Part shown: one piece after another, positions 54,808 through 63,874 of the stretch
Layout: each line of letters begins with the position of its first letter
Position numbering within the stretch: the stretch's first letter is position 1
From: Limimaricola sp027213785
GTDB taxonomy: Bacteria > Pseudomonadota > Alphaproteobacteria > Rhodobacterales > Rhodobacteraceae
Assembly (NCBI RefSeq): GCF_050847355.1
Contig: NZ_CP193758.1
Span: forward strand, 92,211 to 156,210
Direction: 5' to 3'
DNA: 64,000 nt
The notes under the pieces: model-generated
Told to the model about the DNA's origin: nothing
Seen by the model: the letters and a program-made list of their open reading frames with translations, nothing else
Databases searched by the model: none
Program-made: the position numbers and the translations under genes

Positions 54808-56113
54808 GCAGTTGAGCGAACCGGCCGCGGAGCTGGACAAGCCCTACCGCCTTGCCCACCCGGCACTCGGTATGCTCGGCCTCGTGGCGCTGGTCCTCGT
54901 CGGTTGGGCGCTGCATGCGATGCAGCCCGTCTTCCTGCCGATCGCCTTCGCCTTCTTCCTCGCGCTGCTGCTGGCACCGGTCGATGGCTGGGCGGCGCGG
55001 ATCGCGGGGGGGCGGCGCTGGGTCGGTCATCTCGCGGCGATGACGCTGCTCGCCACGGCGATTGCGGTCTTCATCGGCGTGTTGTGGATGTCGGCGCAGC
55101 AATTCCTGACGCGGTTTCCGGCCGAGCAGGCGACCGAGGCGATGGAGCAGCTCTCGGGCGAGTCATCCGGAGAGACGCCAGATGCCGCCGGCAGCGATGA
55201 CGCCGGGGACGAGTCCGGCGAAGCGGCCGGTGAGGCGGCGGCGGGCGCCACCGGGGCGGCGGTCGAAAGCGCGATCCAGGCGACACCGGGCGCCGGGCTC
55301 AACCCGACCGACAGGCCGGACCCGGCGCAGGGCGGTGGCGGTGCCGCCGACGGGCTGGTCGAGCAGATCGGCAGCCTCGCCGGTGGCGGCGGGCTCGGCG
55401 GCACCTTGATCGAGCGCGCCTCGGGGCTCGCCACCACCGTGGTCTCGACCATTTCCGGCATCGCGTTGGCGCTGGTGCTGATCTTCTTCCTGACGCTGCT
55501 GATGCTGATCGAGGCGCCGCGCTGGCATGCCAAGCTCGACGCCGCGACGCGCCCGGAAAAGCGCCGCGAGGTCGCGGGCGCGGTGGAACTGGTGGCGAAG
55601 AAGGTACGCCGCTACCTCGCGGTCCGCTTCGTTCTGGGCATCGTCACGGCGCTGCTCTACACGGGCTGGCTCTGGATCTTCGGGCTCGACCTGCTGATCG
55701 TCTGGGCCCTGCTGACCTTCGTTCTGAACTTCGTGCCCTCGATCGGCTCGCTGATCTCGGGCATCCTGCCGGTGGTCTATGCCTTCGCCACCCGCGACCC
55801 CTGGACCGCGGTGATGATCGGCGCGGGGCTTCTGGTGATCGAACAGGTGATGGGCAACTACGTGGATCCGCGCGTGCAGGGCCGGCACCTCTCGATCTCG
55901 GCGCTGGTCATCCTCTCGGCGCTCTTGTTCTGGGGCTGGGTCTGGGGCGTGGCGGGCGCGATCCTCGCGGTGCCGATCACCATGGTGGTGATGGTCGCCT
56001 GCGCCCATGTCCCGGCGCTGCGCTGGATCGCGCTCGGCCTCTCGGACGAGACCGATTACGACGGCGTCGACGCGCAGCTCGGCGCCCCGGGCGAAGCCGG
56101 GGCCGCCGACTGA
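54788..56113 (+). CDS. AI-2E family (PerM/YdiK-like) membrane transporter
   Basis: A 441-residue protein with about eight predicted helices. Conserved family features are MQPVFLPIAFAFFLALLLAP near the N terminus and FVPSIGSLISGILPVVYAFA, then VDPRVQGRHLSISALVIL toward the C terminus. Between helices 3 and 4 an inserted acidic, Gly/Ala-rich loop of about 95 residues (about 110-205) is unusual for the family. ATG 54788 overlaps the upstream stop by 20 bases; a TTG at 54813, after AGGGGG, is an alternative. The transported substance is unknown. Confidence 0.88.
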   Translation: MSDRGPEQLSEPAAELDKPYRLAHPALGMLGLVALVLVGWALHAMQPVFLPIAFAFFLALLLAPVDGWAARIAGGRRWVGHLAAMTLLATAIAVFIGVLWMSAQQFLTRFPAEQATEAMEQLSGESSGETPDAAGSDDAGDESGEAAGEAAAGATGAAVESAIQATPGAGLNPTDRPDPAQGGGGAADGLVEQIGSLAGGGGLGGTLIERASGLATTVVSTISGIALALVLIFFLTLLMLIEAPRWHAKLDAATRPEKRREVAGAVELVAKKVRRYLAVRFVLGIVTALLYTGWLWIFGLDLLIVWALLTFVLNFVPSIGSLISGILPVVYAFATRDPWTAVMIGAGLLVIEQVMGNYVDPRVQGRHLSISALVILSALLFWGWVWGVAGAILAVPITMVVMVACAHVPALRWIALGLSDETDYDGVDAQLGAPGEAGAAD

Positions 56114-56116
56114 GCG

Positions 56117-56974
56117 CTACTTGCCGAACACCACGGTGCGGCCGCCATTCACCAGCACGCGCCGGTCGAGATGCAGCGCCACGGCCCGCGCCAGCACCCG
56201 CCGCTCGATGTCGCGGCCCTTGGCGACGAGGTCGTCGGGCGTGTCCGCATGGGTCACGTGCTCCACGTCCTGGCTGATGATCGGCCCCTCGTCGAGATCC
56301 TCGGTCACGTAATGCGCCGTGGCGCCGATCATCTTCACCCCGCGCGCATGCGCCTGATGATAGGGCTTGGCGCCCTTGAAGCCGGGCAGGAAGGAATGGT
56401 GGATGTTGATGCAGCGCCCCGAGAGCCAGGCCGACATCTCGTCGCTGAGGATCTGCATGTAGCGCGCCAGCACCACCAGCTCGGCCCCCGTCTCCTCGAC
56501 CAGCGCCCGGATCTCGGCTTCCTGCTGCGGCTTGGTCTCCTTGGTGATCGGCAGGTGGTGATAGGGCACCTCCTCGGGCAGCCGCACCGACAGCGCGCTC
56601 TGCGGATGGTTGCCCGCCACCGCGACGAGATCCATCGGCATCTCGCCGATGCGCTGGCGGTAGAGCAGGTCCGCGAGGCAATGATCGAACTTGGAGACGA
56701 GGATCAGCACCTTCTGCCGATAATCCTGCGGGTTCAGCGTCCACTGCATGCCGAAAGCGGTGCCGATGCCGTCCATCTTGGCGCGGAAGGCGCCGTCGCC
56801 GCCGACCTCCTGCGGCAGTCGGAACGCCACACGCATGAAGAAGGTGCCGGTGAGCGTGTCGTCGAACTGCCGCGCCTCGGTGATGTCGCCGCCGGTCTCG
56901 GCGAGCGCGGTGGCGACGGCGGCGACGATGCCGGGGCGGTTGCGACAGGTGAGCGTCAGGATATGGGTGGTCAT
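56117..56974 (-). CDS. purU: Formyltetrahydrofolate deformylase
   Basis: A 285-residue enzyme hydrolysing 10-formyl-THF to THF and formate. It has an N-terminal ACT domain (about 4-85; LTLTCRNRPGIVAAVATALA) and a formyl-transferase-type catalytic domain with INIHHSFLPGFKGAKPYHQA and TAHYVTEDLDEGPII, giving catalytic Asn190, His192 and Asp228. ATG 56974 has an AAGACGAGAG site. In many Rhodobacteraceae it works in one-carbon metabolism. It is convergent with the AI-2E gene, 3 bases apart. Confidence 0.95.
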   Translation of the reverse strand: MTTHILTLTCRNRPGIVAAVATALAETGGDITEARQFDDTLTGTFFMRVAFRLPQEVGGDGAFRAKMDGIGTAFGMQWTLNPQDYRQKVLILVSKFDHCLADLLYRQRIGEMPMDLVAVAGNHPQSALSVRLPEEVPYHHLPITKETKPQQEAEIRALVEETGAELVVLARYMQILSDEMSAWLSGRCINIHHSFLPGFKGAKPYHQAHARGVKMIGATAHYVTEDLDEGPIISQDVEHVTHADTPDDLVAKGRDIERRVLARAVALHLDRRVLVNGGRTVVFGK

Positions 56975-57130
56975 GGCATCTCTCGTCTTGGGCTGGCACC
57001 GCTTGTCGCGCGCTCCGCCCCCTGATGCCAGCACGCGCGCGCCGCTCCGGCGCGGTTTGGCGACATCGGAACGCGAAACCGCGGCTCCGCCGCCGCGTTG
57101 GGGAACGAAGGTTTCCGATAGGAGCACAAG

Positions 57131-57403
57131 ATGAGCGACGCGAAGACCACCACCGACCACGACGAGATCCGCGAATGGTGCGAGGCCCGGGGCGGCCATC
57201 CCGCCCGGGTGTCGGATACCGCCGACAAGGGCGAGGGCGGCATTCTCAGGATCGATTTCGAACCCAGCGCCGAGGGGCTGGAGCGGATCGACTGGGACGA
57301 CTGGTTCGCGATCTTCGAGGAAAGCAAACTGGCCTTCCTGCACCAGGATCGGGCCGCCGACGGCGCGGCGAGCCGCTTCAACAAGCTGGTGAGCCGCGAC
57401 TGA
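57131..57403 (+). CDS. Conserved small hypothetical protein
   Basis: A 90-residue acidic soluble protein with an AGGAGCACAAG leader before ATG 57131. It contains DEIREWCEARGGHPARV, GILRIDF and a C-terminal LVSRD. Similar small proteins are common in bacteria, often misnamed glucan branching enzyme. The function is unknown. Confidence 0.8.
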   Translation: MSDAKTTTDHDEIREWCEARGGHPARVSDTADKGEGGILRIDFEPSAEGLERIDWDDWFAIFEESKLAFLHQDRAADGAASRFNKLVSRD

Positions 57404-57503
57404 GACGGGCCCCACGCGCGGACCGACCCTGCGAAACCCGTTGCCACGCCTCGCGAAGCTCTCCTATAGGTTGCATATAGAGAGCTGGGATACGAGCGAG
57501 GCG

Positions 57504-58145
57504 ATGTGGCGGATGGCATGGTTCTCGGACCTCGCGGAACAACGGCCCCTGATCGTCGAGCTCCTGCTCAGCTCGGCGGTCGCCGCCTTGATCGGTGCGC
57601 ATTTGGCCGCGATGAGCGATCTGCCTGGATCGGTCGTGCTCTCACGAATGAGCTTCACGTTCGCTTCGCTGCTAGTCGTCAGGGACCTCTCGCGCGGCGC
57701 CATCGCCGCCGACAGGGCCGGAGCCCCGAAGCCGCTGACCCGTTGGTGCATGGGGTTCGGGCAATGCGTTCAGTTCGCGCTCGTGCTCATGATCCTGGAC
57801 GACACCACCCGGATCGGCCCGATCTGGCTGTCGGTCGTTATCCTGGTCGGCGCGCTCTCCGGCGCTTGGAACGCGGCCGATCGCGCCTTCTGGGAGGAAC
57901 CGGCCACGGAGAGCGAGGTCGCCATCTTAGCTGGCGCGGGCCGCTGGGCAGTGGTGGCCATCACGATCCTCTGGGCGCCGCTCGTGATCGTATTGGCGGC
58001 GAATGGCGTAAGCATCACACAACTCGTCTTCCTGTCGCTTCTGGCGGTTGCCGCCGCCCACCCCCTGTCTCGTCGCAGCGGCTTTCGCGTGGGTCGGATC
58101 CTGCTGCAACTGGCCCTGATCGCCGGCGGTCTGGTTCTGGGCTGA
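57504..58145 (+). CDS. Hypothetical multi-pass membrane protein
   Basis: A 213-residue hydrophobic product with about six predicted helices, starting at ATG 57504 (GAGCGAG upstream); a TTG 21 codons earlier is possible. No catalytic motif or recognised family. Composition and codon use are like the neighbours, though slightly less GC-rich at third positions in places. Confidence 0.6.
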   Translation: MWRMAWFSDLAEQRPLIVELLLSSAVAALIGAHLAAMSDLPGSVVLSRMSFTFASLLVVRDLSRGAIAADRAGAPKPLTRWCMGFGQCVQFALVLMILDDTTRIGPIWLSVVILVGALSGAWNAADRAFWEEPATESEVAILAGAGRWAVVAITILWAPLVIVLAANGVSITQLVFLSLLAVAAAHPLSRRSGFRVGRILLQLALIAGGLVLG

Positions 58146-58221
58146 GTGATGGCGCGCGCCCGGCCAAGGTGTCTGGCCAAACGCCGGGCCTGTGGCGCAT
58201 CGAGGCGCGGCGCGCTATCGA

Positions 58222-58962
58222 ATGGGCATGTCCCTGTTGCCAGCCCTGACCGGACGCCGTTTCAAAGGCGGCCCCGTTGCCCCGACGACGACGGTCCATG
58301 CGATCGGCGACGTGCATGGCCGCCGCGACCTGCTGGCGCCGCTGCTGCGTCGCATCGCGCGGCGCGACGCCCTCGCGCCGATCGTGATCCTCGGCGACAT
58401 GATCGATCGCGGCCCCGACAGCGCCGGGGTGCTGCGGCTGCTGCATCACTGGCGACATGACCGGGTGATCTGCCTGCGCGGCAATCACGAGCAGATGATG
58501 CTCGACTTTCTCGACGCGCCACAGCGCAAGGCCGCGCCATGGCTGCACAATGGCGGCACCGCCACGCTGGCGAGCTTTGGCGTGGCGCCCCCCGATCTCG
58601 AACTGCCGGGCGAGGCCGCGCGCGCCGCCGCGGAACTCGCCGCAGCGCTGGGGCCGATGCTGGACTGGCTGCGCGCGGCGCCGCTGCTCTGGAGCAGCGG
58701 CAATCTCGTGGCGGCCCATGCTGGGCTCGACCCCGATCACCCGCCGGGTCGGCAGGCGGCGCAGACCCTGCTCTGGGGGCATCCCAAATTCGCCACCCTG
58801 CCCCGCCGCGACGGGCTCTGGGTGGTGCATGGCCACGTGGTTCAGGCGGCGCCGTTCGTGGAGGATGGGCGGATCGCCATCGATACCGGCGCATGGGCGA
58901 CGGGCCGCCTAACGGCGGCCCGGATCTCGGACGGCACGGTCTCCTTCACGACCGAGGGCTGA
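58222..58962 (+). CDS. PrpA-like serine/threonine metallophosphatase
   Basis: A 246-residue calcineurin-type phosphoesterase with all metal motifs: AIGDVHGRRD, ILGDMIDRGPD, LRGNHEQ and VHGHVV. Length and motif layout fit the bacterial PrpA/PrpB and ApaH-like group. Physiological substrates are not known. ATG 58222 or 58228 can start it. Confidence 0.9.
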   Translation: MGMSLLPALTGRRFKGGPVAPTTTVHAIGDVHGRRDLLAPLLRRIARRDALAPIVILGDMIDRGPDSAGVLRLLHHWRHDRVICLRGNHEQMMLDFLDAPQRKAAPWLHNGGTATLASFGVAPPDLELPGEAARAAAELAAALGPMLDWLRAAPLLWSSGNLVAAHAGLDPDHPPGRQAAQTLLWGHPKFATLPRRDGLWVVHGHVVQAAPFVEDGRIAIDTGAWATGRLTAARISDGTVSFTTEG

Positions 58963-58975
58963 GCCCCGGCCGACG

Positions 58976-61267
58976 TCAGGCCCTGATGCGGACCGGCACG
59001 CCCTTGTAGGCCGGGGTCTTCGACAGCTCGTCATGGTAGTCGAGCGGGATCAGCGGGTTGGTTTCGGGATAATAGGTCAGCACCGTGTCGTCGGGCAGGT
59101 CGTAGGCGATGACCCTGAGCCCGCCGACCTCGCGCGTCTCGCCATCCTCGATGGCGCAGGAGAGCGTCACCTCCTGCCCTTCCCTGAGACCCGCCCTGGC
59201 GATCATCTCGGGGTTCATCATCACCACGTGCCGGTCGGTCTTGAGCCCGCGCAGCCGGTCGTCGAAGCCGTAGATCGTGGTGTTGAACTGGTCGTTCGAG
59301 CGCACCGTGACGAGGGTGTAGCTGTCCGGCCCCGGCACCTGCCCCAGCGCCGAGAGCGTCTCGGGCGCGGTGAAGATCGCCTTGCCGGTCTCGGTCTTCC
59401 AGTGCCGCTCGCGCGCCGGGTTGCCCTTGTAGAAGCCGCCCGCCGTGAACAGCCGCTCGTTGAAGTCGGTGAACTTGTCGGGATAGGTCTCCTCGATCAG
59501 ATCGCGCACGAGGGCGTAGTCGCCGACCCAGTCGTCCCATTTCACCTTGGGGTTCGGCGGTAATGTCGCCTTGGCGATCCCCGCAACGATGAAGGGCTCC
59601 GAGCGCAGCATCTTCGAGGCGGGCTCCCGCCTGCCCTGGCTGCCATGGATCATCGACAGGCTGTCCTCCATCGACACCGCCTGCGGCCCGGTCGCCTGCA
59701 TGTCCATCTCAGAGCGCACGAGGCAGGGCAGCAGCCAGGCCTCCTTGCCGACCAGGGTGTGGCTGCGATTGAGCTTGGTCGCGATCTGGACGTTGATCTC
59801 CAGGTCCTTCCATGCGGGGTCGGTGCGGCCCTGATCCGGGATCGCCCGGGCGAAATTGCCCCCCAGCGACACGAAGCCCTTGATGGAGCCGTCGAGGATG
59901 CCCTGCACCGCCTCGACCGTGGTGGTGCCCTCGTCGCGCGGGCTCTTGAAGCCGAACAGCTCGTCGATCTTGTCGAGCGGCACCAGCTCGGGCTTTTCCG
60001 AGATGCCGACCGTGCGCTGGCCCTGCACGTTCGAATGGCCGCGCACCGGTGAGATCCCCGCCCCTTCGCGACCGATATTGCCGCGCATCAGCAGCAGGTT
60101 GACATACATTGCGATGTTGAGGCTGCCATGCACGTGCTGGGTCAGCCCCATGCCGTAGATGCCGATCACCTTCTCGGAGTTGCAGTACATCTCGCCGATC
60201 TCGGCCAGATCCTCGCGGCGCAGACCCGACACGCGCTCGATATCGGCCCAGTCGATCTCGCGGATCTTCTTCTCGAAGTCGGGCCAGCCCGAGGTGTGCT
60301 GCGCGACGAAGGTCCGGTCGATGACGCCGCCGCCCTGCTCGTTATCGATCTCGAAGACGCGCTTGCACAGGCCCGCCAGCACCGCCACGTCGCCGCCGGG
60401 CTTGAGCTGCAGGTAGCGGTCCGAGATCACCGTCTCCTTGCCCGCCAGCATCTCGACCGGGTTCTGCGGGTCGCGGAAGGTGACGAGACCGGCCTCGCGC
60501 ACCGGGTTGAAGGTGACGATCTTGCAGCCGCGTTTCTTGGCGGCGCGCAGGGGATGCAGGAAGCGCGGCGAGTTGGTGCCGGTGTTCTGCCCCATGAAGA
60601 TGATCATGTCGCAATGATCGAAATCCGACAGCACGCAGGTGCCGACCGGGCTGCCGGTGACCTTCTTGAGACCGACGCTGGTGGTCTCGTGGCACATGTT
60701 GGAGCTGTCCGGCAGGTTGTTGTTGCCATAGAGCCGGGCGAGCAGCGCCCAGAGATAGGAGGTTTCGAGGCTGGCGCGGCCGGAGGCGTAGAACACCACC
60801 GATTTCGGATCCTTCGCGCGGATCTCGGCCAGCTTCGCGCCGATCCCGGCAAAGGCCTCGTCCCACGTGGTCTCGACATACCTGTCGCTGGCCGGGTCGT
60901 AGCGCATCGGATGCGTCAGCCTGCCCTGGATCTCGAGATCGTAATCCGACCACGTCCGCAGTTCGGACACGGTGTGGCGCGCGAAGAACTCGGGCGTGCA
61001 GCGGTCGCGCGTCAGGTCCCACAGCGTCGCCTTGGCGCCGTTCTCGCAGAACTCGGCGATATGCGGGTTCGGCGGCTTGGTCCAGGCGCAGGAGGTGCAC
61101 ATGTGGCCGCCGGGCTTGTTCTGGCGGCGCAGCGTCTCGATCACACCGGGATCGGGCCGCTCCTGACCCATGTGCTTGGCGACGCTCTGCAGCGAGCCCC
61201 AACCGCCCGAGGGATGCTCGTAATGCGGCAGCTCCTCGCGCTGCTGGGTTTCCTTGCGGTCGGTCAT
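58976..61267 (-). CDS. FdhF/YdeP-family molybdopterin oxidoreductase
   Basis: A 763-residue molybdenum enzyme subunit, start ATG 61267 with GGAAGGACC upstream. The N-terminal region has Cys57, Cys60 and Cys74 (HMCTSCAW, EFCENGAK), only three visible of the four needed for a classical 4Fe-4S cluster. The molybdenum ligand region SNMCHETTS has Cys192-His193 where FdhF has selenocysteine-His. Bis-MGD-binding segments (MIIFMGQNTGTNSP, GPDSYTLVTVRSNDQFN) are present. YdeP-type relatives have been tied to acid resistance in E. coli; the reaction is unknown. No FdhD or small-subunit genes adjoin it. Confidence 0.9.
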   Translation of the reverse strand: MTDRKETQQREELPHYEHPSGGWGSLQSVAKHMGQERPDPGVIETLRRQNKPGGHMCTSCAWTKPPNPHIAEFCENGAKATLWDLTRDRCTPEFFARHTVSELRTWSDYDLEIQGRLTHPMRYDPASDRYVETTWDEAFAGIGAKLAEIRAKDPKSVVFYASGRASLETSYLWALLARLYGNNNLPDSSNMCHETTSVGLKKVTGSPVGTCVLSDFDHCDMIIFMGQNTGTNSPRFLHPLRAAKKRGCKIVTFNPVREAGLVTFRDPQNPVEMLAGKETVISDRYLQLKPGGDVAVLAGLCKRVFEIDNEQGGGVIDRTFVAQHTSGWPDFEKKIREIDWADIERVSGLRREDLAEIGEMYCNSEKVIGIYGMGLTQHVHGSLNIAMYVNLLLMRGNIGREGAGISPVRGHSNVQGQRTVGISEKPELVPLDKIDELFGFKSPRDEGTTTVEAVQGILDGSIKGFVSLGGNFARAIPDQGRTDPAWKDLEINVQIATKLNRSHTLVGKEAWLLPCLVRSEMDMQATGPQAVSMEDSLSMIHGSQGRREPASKMLRSEPFIVAGIAKATLPPNPKVKWDDWVGDYALVRDLIEETYPDKFTDFNERLFTAGGFYKGNPARERHWKTETGKAIFTAPETLSALGQVPGPDSYTLVTVRSNDQFNTTIYGFDDRLRGLKTDRHVVMMNPEMIARAGLREGQEVTLSCAIEDGETREVGGLRVIAYDLPDDTVLTYYPETNPLIPLDYHDELSKTPAYKGVPVRIRA

Positions 61268-61438
61268 GTTCGGTCCTTCCCTCGCCATTGGCCCTGGCCA
61301 TCGGCCCTCGCCTCGCCACCGGCACCCATCAGGCGATATTACAGCTCTCGGCGGACAACCGCTGTCGGATGGCGGGGTTCCGCCCGGCGCCCGGAGGGCG
61401 CGGAACCCCGCGCATCGAGCCACGGTTTTTTCGTCACC

Positions 61439-62665
61439 ATGCGAGACCGCTCTCTCCCCCGCCTCGTTTCGGTCGACAGCACCCTGTCGTTCCTGAGAGA
61501 GGGATATGATTTCGTGTCGCGGCGCTGCGACAGGCTCGGCACCGACGGGTTCCGGACCCGTATCATGCTGCGGCCGGTGACCTGCCTGCGCGGCCCGGCC
61601 GCGGCGCGGGCCTTCTACGTGCCGGGGCGACTTTCGCGGCGCGGCGCCATGCCGGGCGGCGTTCTGGCCCTGCTGCAGGACAAGGGATCGGTCCAGACAC
61701 TGGACGGCGTGGCGCATCGCTGTCGCCGCCTGCTGTTCCTGTCACTGATGGCCGATGAGCGGCTGCGCATGGCACGGCGGATGCTGCGCGAGGAATGGCA
61801 GGCCGCCTCGTCCGGCTGGCGCGCGCGGGAGATCGTGCTCGCCGACGAGGTCGGGCCGATCCTTACCCGCGTCGCGCTGCGCTGGTGCGGGATCGATCCG
61901 GCCGAAAACGCGCCGCAACGGCGCTGCGAGGAACTGACCGCGATGATTTCGGGCGCGGCGCGTATCGGTCCCGGCCATCTGCGCGCCCGCGCGCTGCGAC
62001 GCCGGGCCGAGGCCTGGGCCCGGGAGCAGATCCGCGCCGCGCGGTCCGGCGCACCGGACCCCGGGACGCCGCTCGACCGCGTGGCCCGGTATCGCGGACC
62101 CGATGGCATCGCCCTGCCCCGCGAGGTGGCGGCGATCGAGCTCTTGAACCTGCTGCGACCGATCGTGGCGGTCGGGCGCTACGTCGTCTTCTCCGCCCAT
62201 GCGATGGTGAGCCATCCCGAGGCCCGCGCCGCTCTCGTGCCCGACGAGATCGGGCTGCGCGCCTGGGGCGACGAGGTGCGCCGCCTCTACCCATTCTTTC
62301 CCGTGATCGGCGGCCGGGTGATCGAGCCGTTCTCGCATGAGGGCCACCGCTTCGCCCCCGGCGACTGGCTGCTGCTCGATCTTTATGGCAGCAACCGCCA
62401 CCCGGCGGCCTGGGCCCAGGCCGGGCGGTTCGATCCGCGCCGGCATCTCGGCGCGCCCGCCACCTTGGGCGGTTTCGTGCCGCAGGGCGGCGGCTCGATG
62501 CGGGTCGGGCATCGGTGCCCCGGCGAGGCCCTGACCGCGGCGTTGCTGTCCGAGGCGACGGCGCTGCTGCTCGAGAGCGGGTTCGACGCGCCGCCGCAGG
62601 ATCTGTCGATCCCGCGCACCGCCATACCGCCATGGCCCGCGAGCGGCCTGCGGCTCAGGCTCTGA
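61439..62665 (+). CDS. CYP152-family cytochrome P450 (fatty-acid peroxygenase)
   Basis: A 408-residue soluble P450 starting ATG 61439; the far longer open frame upstream is a shadow of the oxidoreductase. Heme-binding region FVPQGGGSMRVGHRCPGE gives thiolate ligand Cys360; the ExxR is Glu279-Arg282. Arg240-Pro241 in LLNLLRPIVAV fits the carboxylate-binding Arg of peroxygenases such as P450-BSbeta and SPalpha. A Gln stands in SVQTLDG, the site that is Gln in hydroxylating peroxygenases and His in the decarboxylase OleT, so alpha/beta-hydroxylation is more likely. It uses hydrogen peroxide, not a reductase. Confidence 0.92.
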   Translation: MRDRSLPRLVSVDSTLSFLREGYDFVSRRCDRLGTDGFRTRIMLRPVTCLRGPAAARAFYVPGRLSRRGAMPGGVLALLQDKGSVQTLDGVAHRCRRLLFLSLMADERLRMARRMLREEWQAASSGWRAREIVLADEVGPILTRVALRWCGIDPAENAPQRRCEELTAMISGAARIGPGHLRARALRRRAEAWAREQIRAARSGAPDPGTPLDRVARYRGPDGIALPREVAAIELLNLLRPIVAVGRYVVFSAHAMVSHPEARAALVPDEIGLRAWGDEVRRLYPFFPVIGGRVIEPFSHEGHRFAPGDWLLLDLYGSNRHPAAWAQAGRFDPRRHLGAPATLGGFVPQGGGSMRVGHRCPGEALTAALLSEATALLLESGFDAPPQDLSIPRTAIPPWPASGLRLRL

Positions 62666-62720
62666 GGAACCGCGCTGCCTCGCCTCCTGTTGAGCGGTGA
62701 CATTTTCAAGGAGCCGCGAC

Positions 62721-63056
62721 ATGGCCGAGACACCGCATAGCACCGACCGTCTGCGCCACGACATCGACGAGGGCGAGGCCGGCGACAAGAAAGGCTTTCC
62801 CGATCCCGCGGCCTCGCCGCTCGGTACGGATGACGAGGCCTCGGGGTTTCCCAACACCGAAGCTCAGGTCAAGCGCGCCCAGGATGCCGAGACCGATAAC
62901 CCCGCGCGCGGTCAGGCACCCAAGGGGGCCGAGGCCCCGCGCCCGGTGAGCGCGACGTCGAAGCTGTCCGCGCGCGAGGCCAGCAACCGCACCATCCTGA
63001 TCGCCGTGACGGTCGGAACGGCGGTGGTGCTGACAGTGATCGCGCTGATCATCTGA
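62721..63056 (+). CDS. Small protein with C-terminal membrane anchor
   Basis: A 111-residue protein from ATG 62721 (CAAGGAG site). An acidic, Gly/Pro-rich, probably disordered region (1-85) precedes a single C-terminal helix TILIAVTVGTAVVLTVIALI. No family assigned; its orientation as a tail-anchored protein is predicted from sequence only. Confidence 0.75.
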   Translation: MAETPHSTDRLRHDIDEGEAGDKKGFPDPAASPLGTDDEASGFPNTEAQVKRAQDAETDNPARGQAPKGAEAPRPVSATSKLSAREASNRTILIAVTVGTAVVLTVIALII

Positions 63057-63059
63057 GGC

Positions 63060-63746
63060 TCAGCTCGCGGCGATCACCGCCACCTCGGTGATATCCTCGT
63101 CCACCGATCGGCAGGCCGCGAGCAGCCGCGTCGCAAGGTGTGTCTGCACATAGGCGGCGTGAAACCGGGACGGCGCGACGAGTGTCAGCCGCCCGCCCGA
63201 TCGTCCGGCGCGCTCCAGCGCCCTGAGCCACGACGCGTAGGGCCCGGGGGCCTCGGCATGGAGCACCGCCTGGGCCAGGGCCCATTCGGTCCCGGCCGAC
63301 AGGTCGGGCGGCGGGACTTCTCCCCTGATCGGCAGCGGCACCACCTTGCCCTCATCCTCGGAGCCTTCGAGCCGGTGCGCGAAGTCGGGGCCGACGCGGT
63401 CCCATTCGGGCCGCGTGTCGGCGAGCAGCCTCTCGATGCCGAGCCGGTATTCCGCGACGCGGCCGCGCGCGCCGGCACGGATCAGCTCGAGCCATCCCCT
63501 GCCCCGCAGCTTGGCCATCTCGCGCTTGACGGTGCGCTCGTCGACGGACCAGAGCCGGGCGATCTCGCGCTGACCGACGGCGAGCTCGTCGCGACCCCAG
63601 TTGTAGCGCGCGGTGATCAGCGTCATCAGCCGCAGGGCAAGCACCTGCTCGGTCCGGCCGCCGGCGAGCGCATGCGCACCGAGGGCGGTGAGGATGTCGT
63701 ATTTGCGAGCCGCCGCCCCCCGGCCCACGGCCTTTGTCATCAACAT
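63060..63746 (-). CDS. Winged-helix protein with DnaA-N-like C-terminal domain (possible replication initiator)
   Basis: A 228-residue protein starting ATG 63746 (AGGACAGGG ahead; the frame continues upstream but looks non-coding). Residues about 20-95 (ARLWSVDERTVKREMAKLRG) form a helix-turn-helix, and the last 70 residues (WLRALERAGRSGGRLTLVAP, SRFHAAYVQTHLATRLL) resemble the DnaA N-terminal domain, which in DnaA binds DnaB and DiaA-type partners. DnaA-like replicases are known from Rhodobacterales plasmids, so this may be one; a chromosomal regulator is also possible. The TCCGGA repeats just upstream support DNA binding near its own promoter. Confidence 0.6.
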   Translation of the reverse strand: MLMTKAVGRGAAARKYDILTALGAHALAGGRTEQVLALRLMTLITARYNWGRDELAVGQREIARLWSVDERTVKREMAKLRGRGWLELIRAGARGRVAEYRLGIERLLADTRPEWDRVGPDFAHRLEGSEDEGKVVPLPIRGEVPPPDLSAGTEWALAQAVLHAEAPGPYASWLRALERAGRSGGRLTLVAPSRFHAAYVQTHLATRLLAACRSVDEDITEVAVIAAS

Positions 63747-63874
63747 GGCGCGCCCTGTCCTGCCGCCGGTCGAGGCGGTACCCTGAACGCCCCCGGCACG
63801 GATGACCGACGGCGTCTGCTCACCGGCTCGGACATCGCTTCCCAACGTCTTTCCCCGGCATGGCCTGATTTGCG

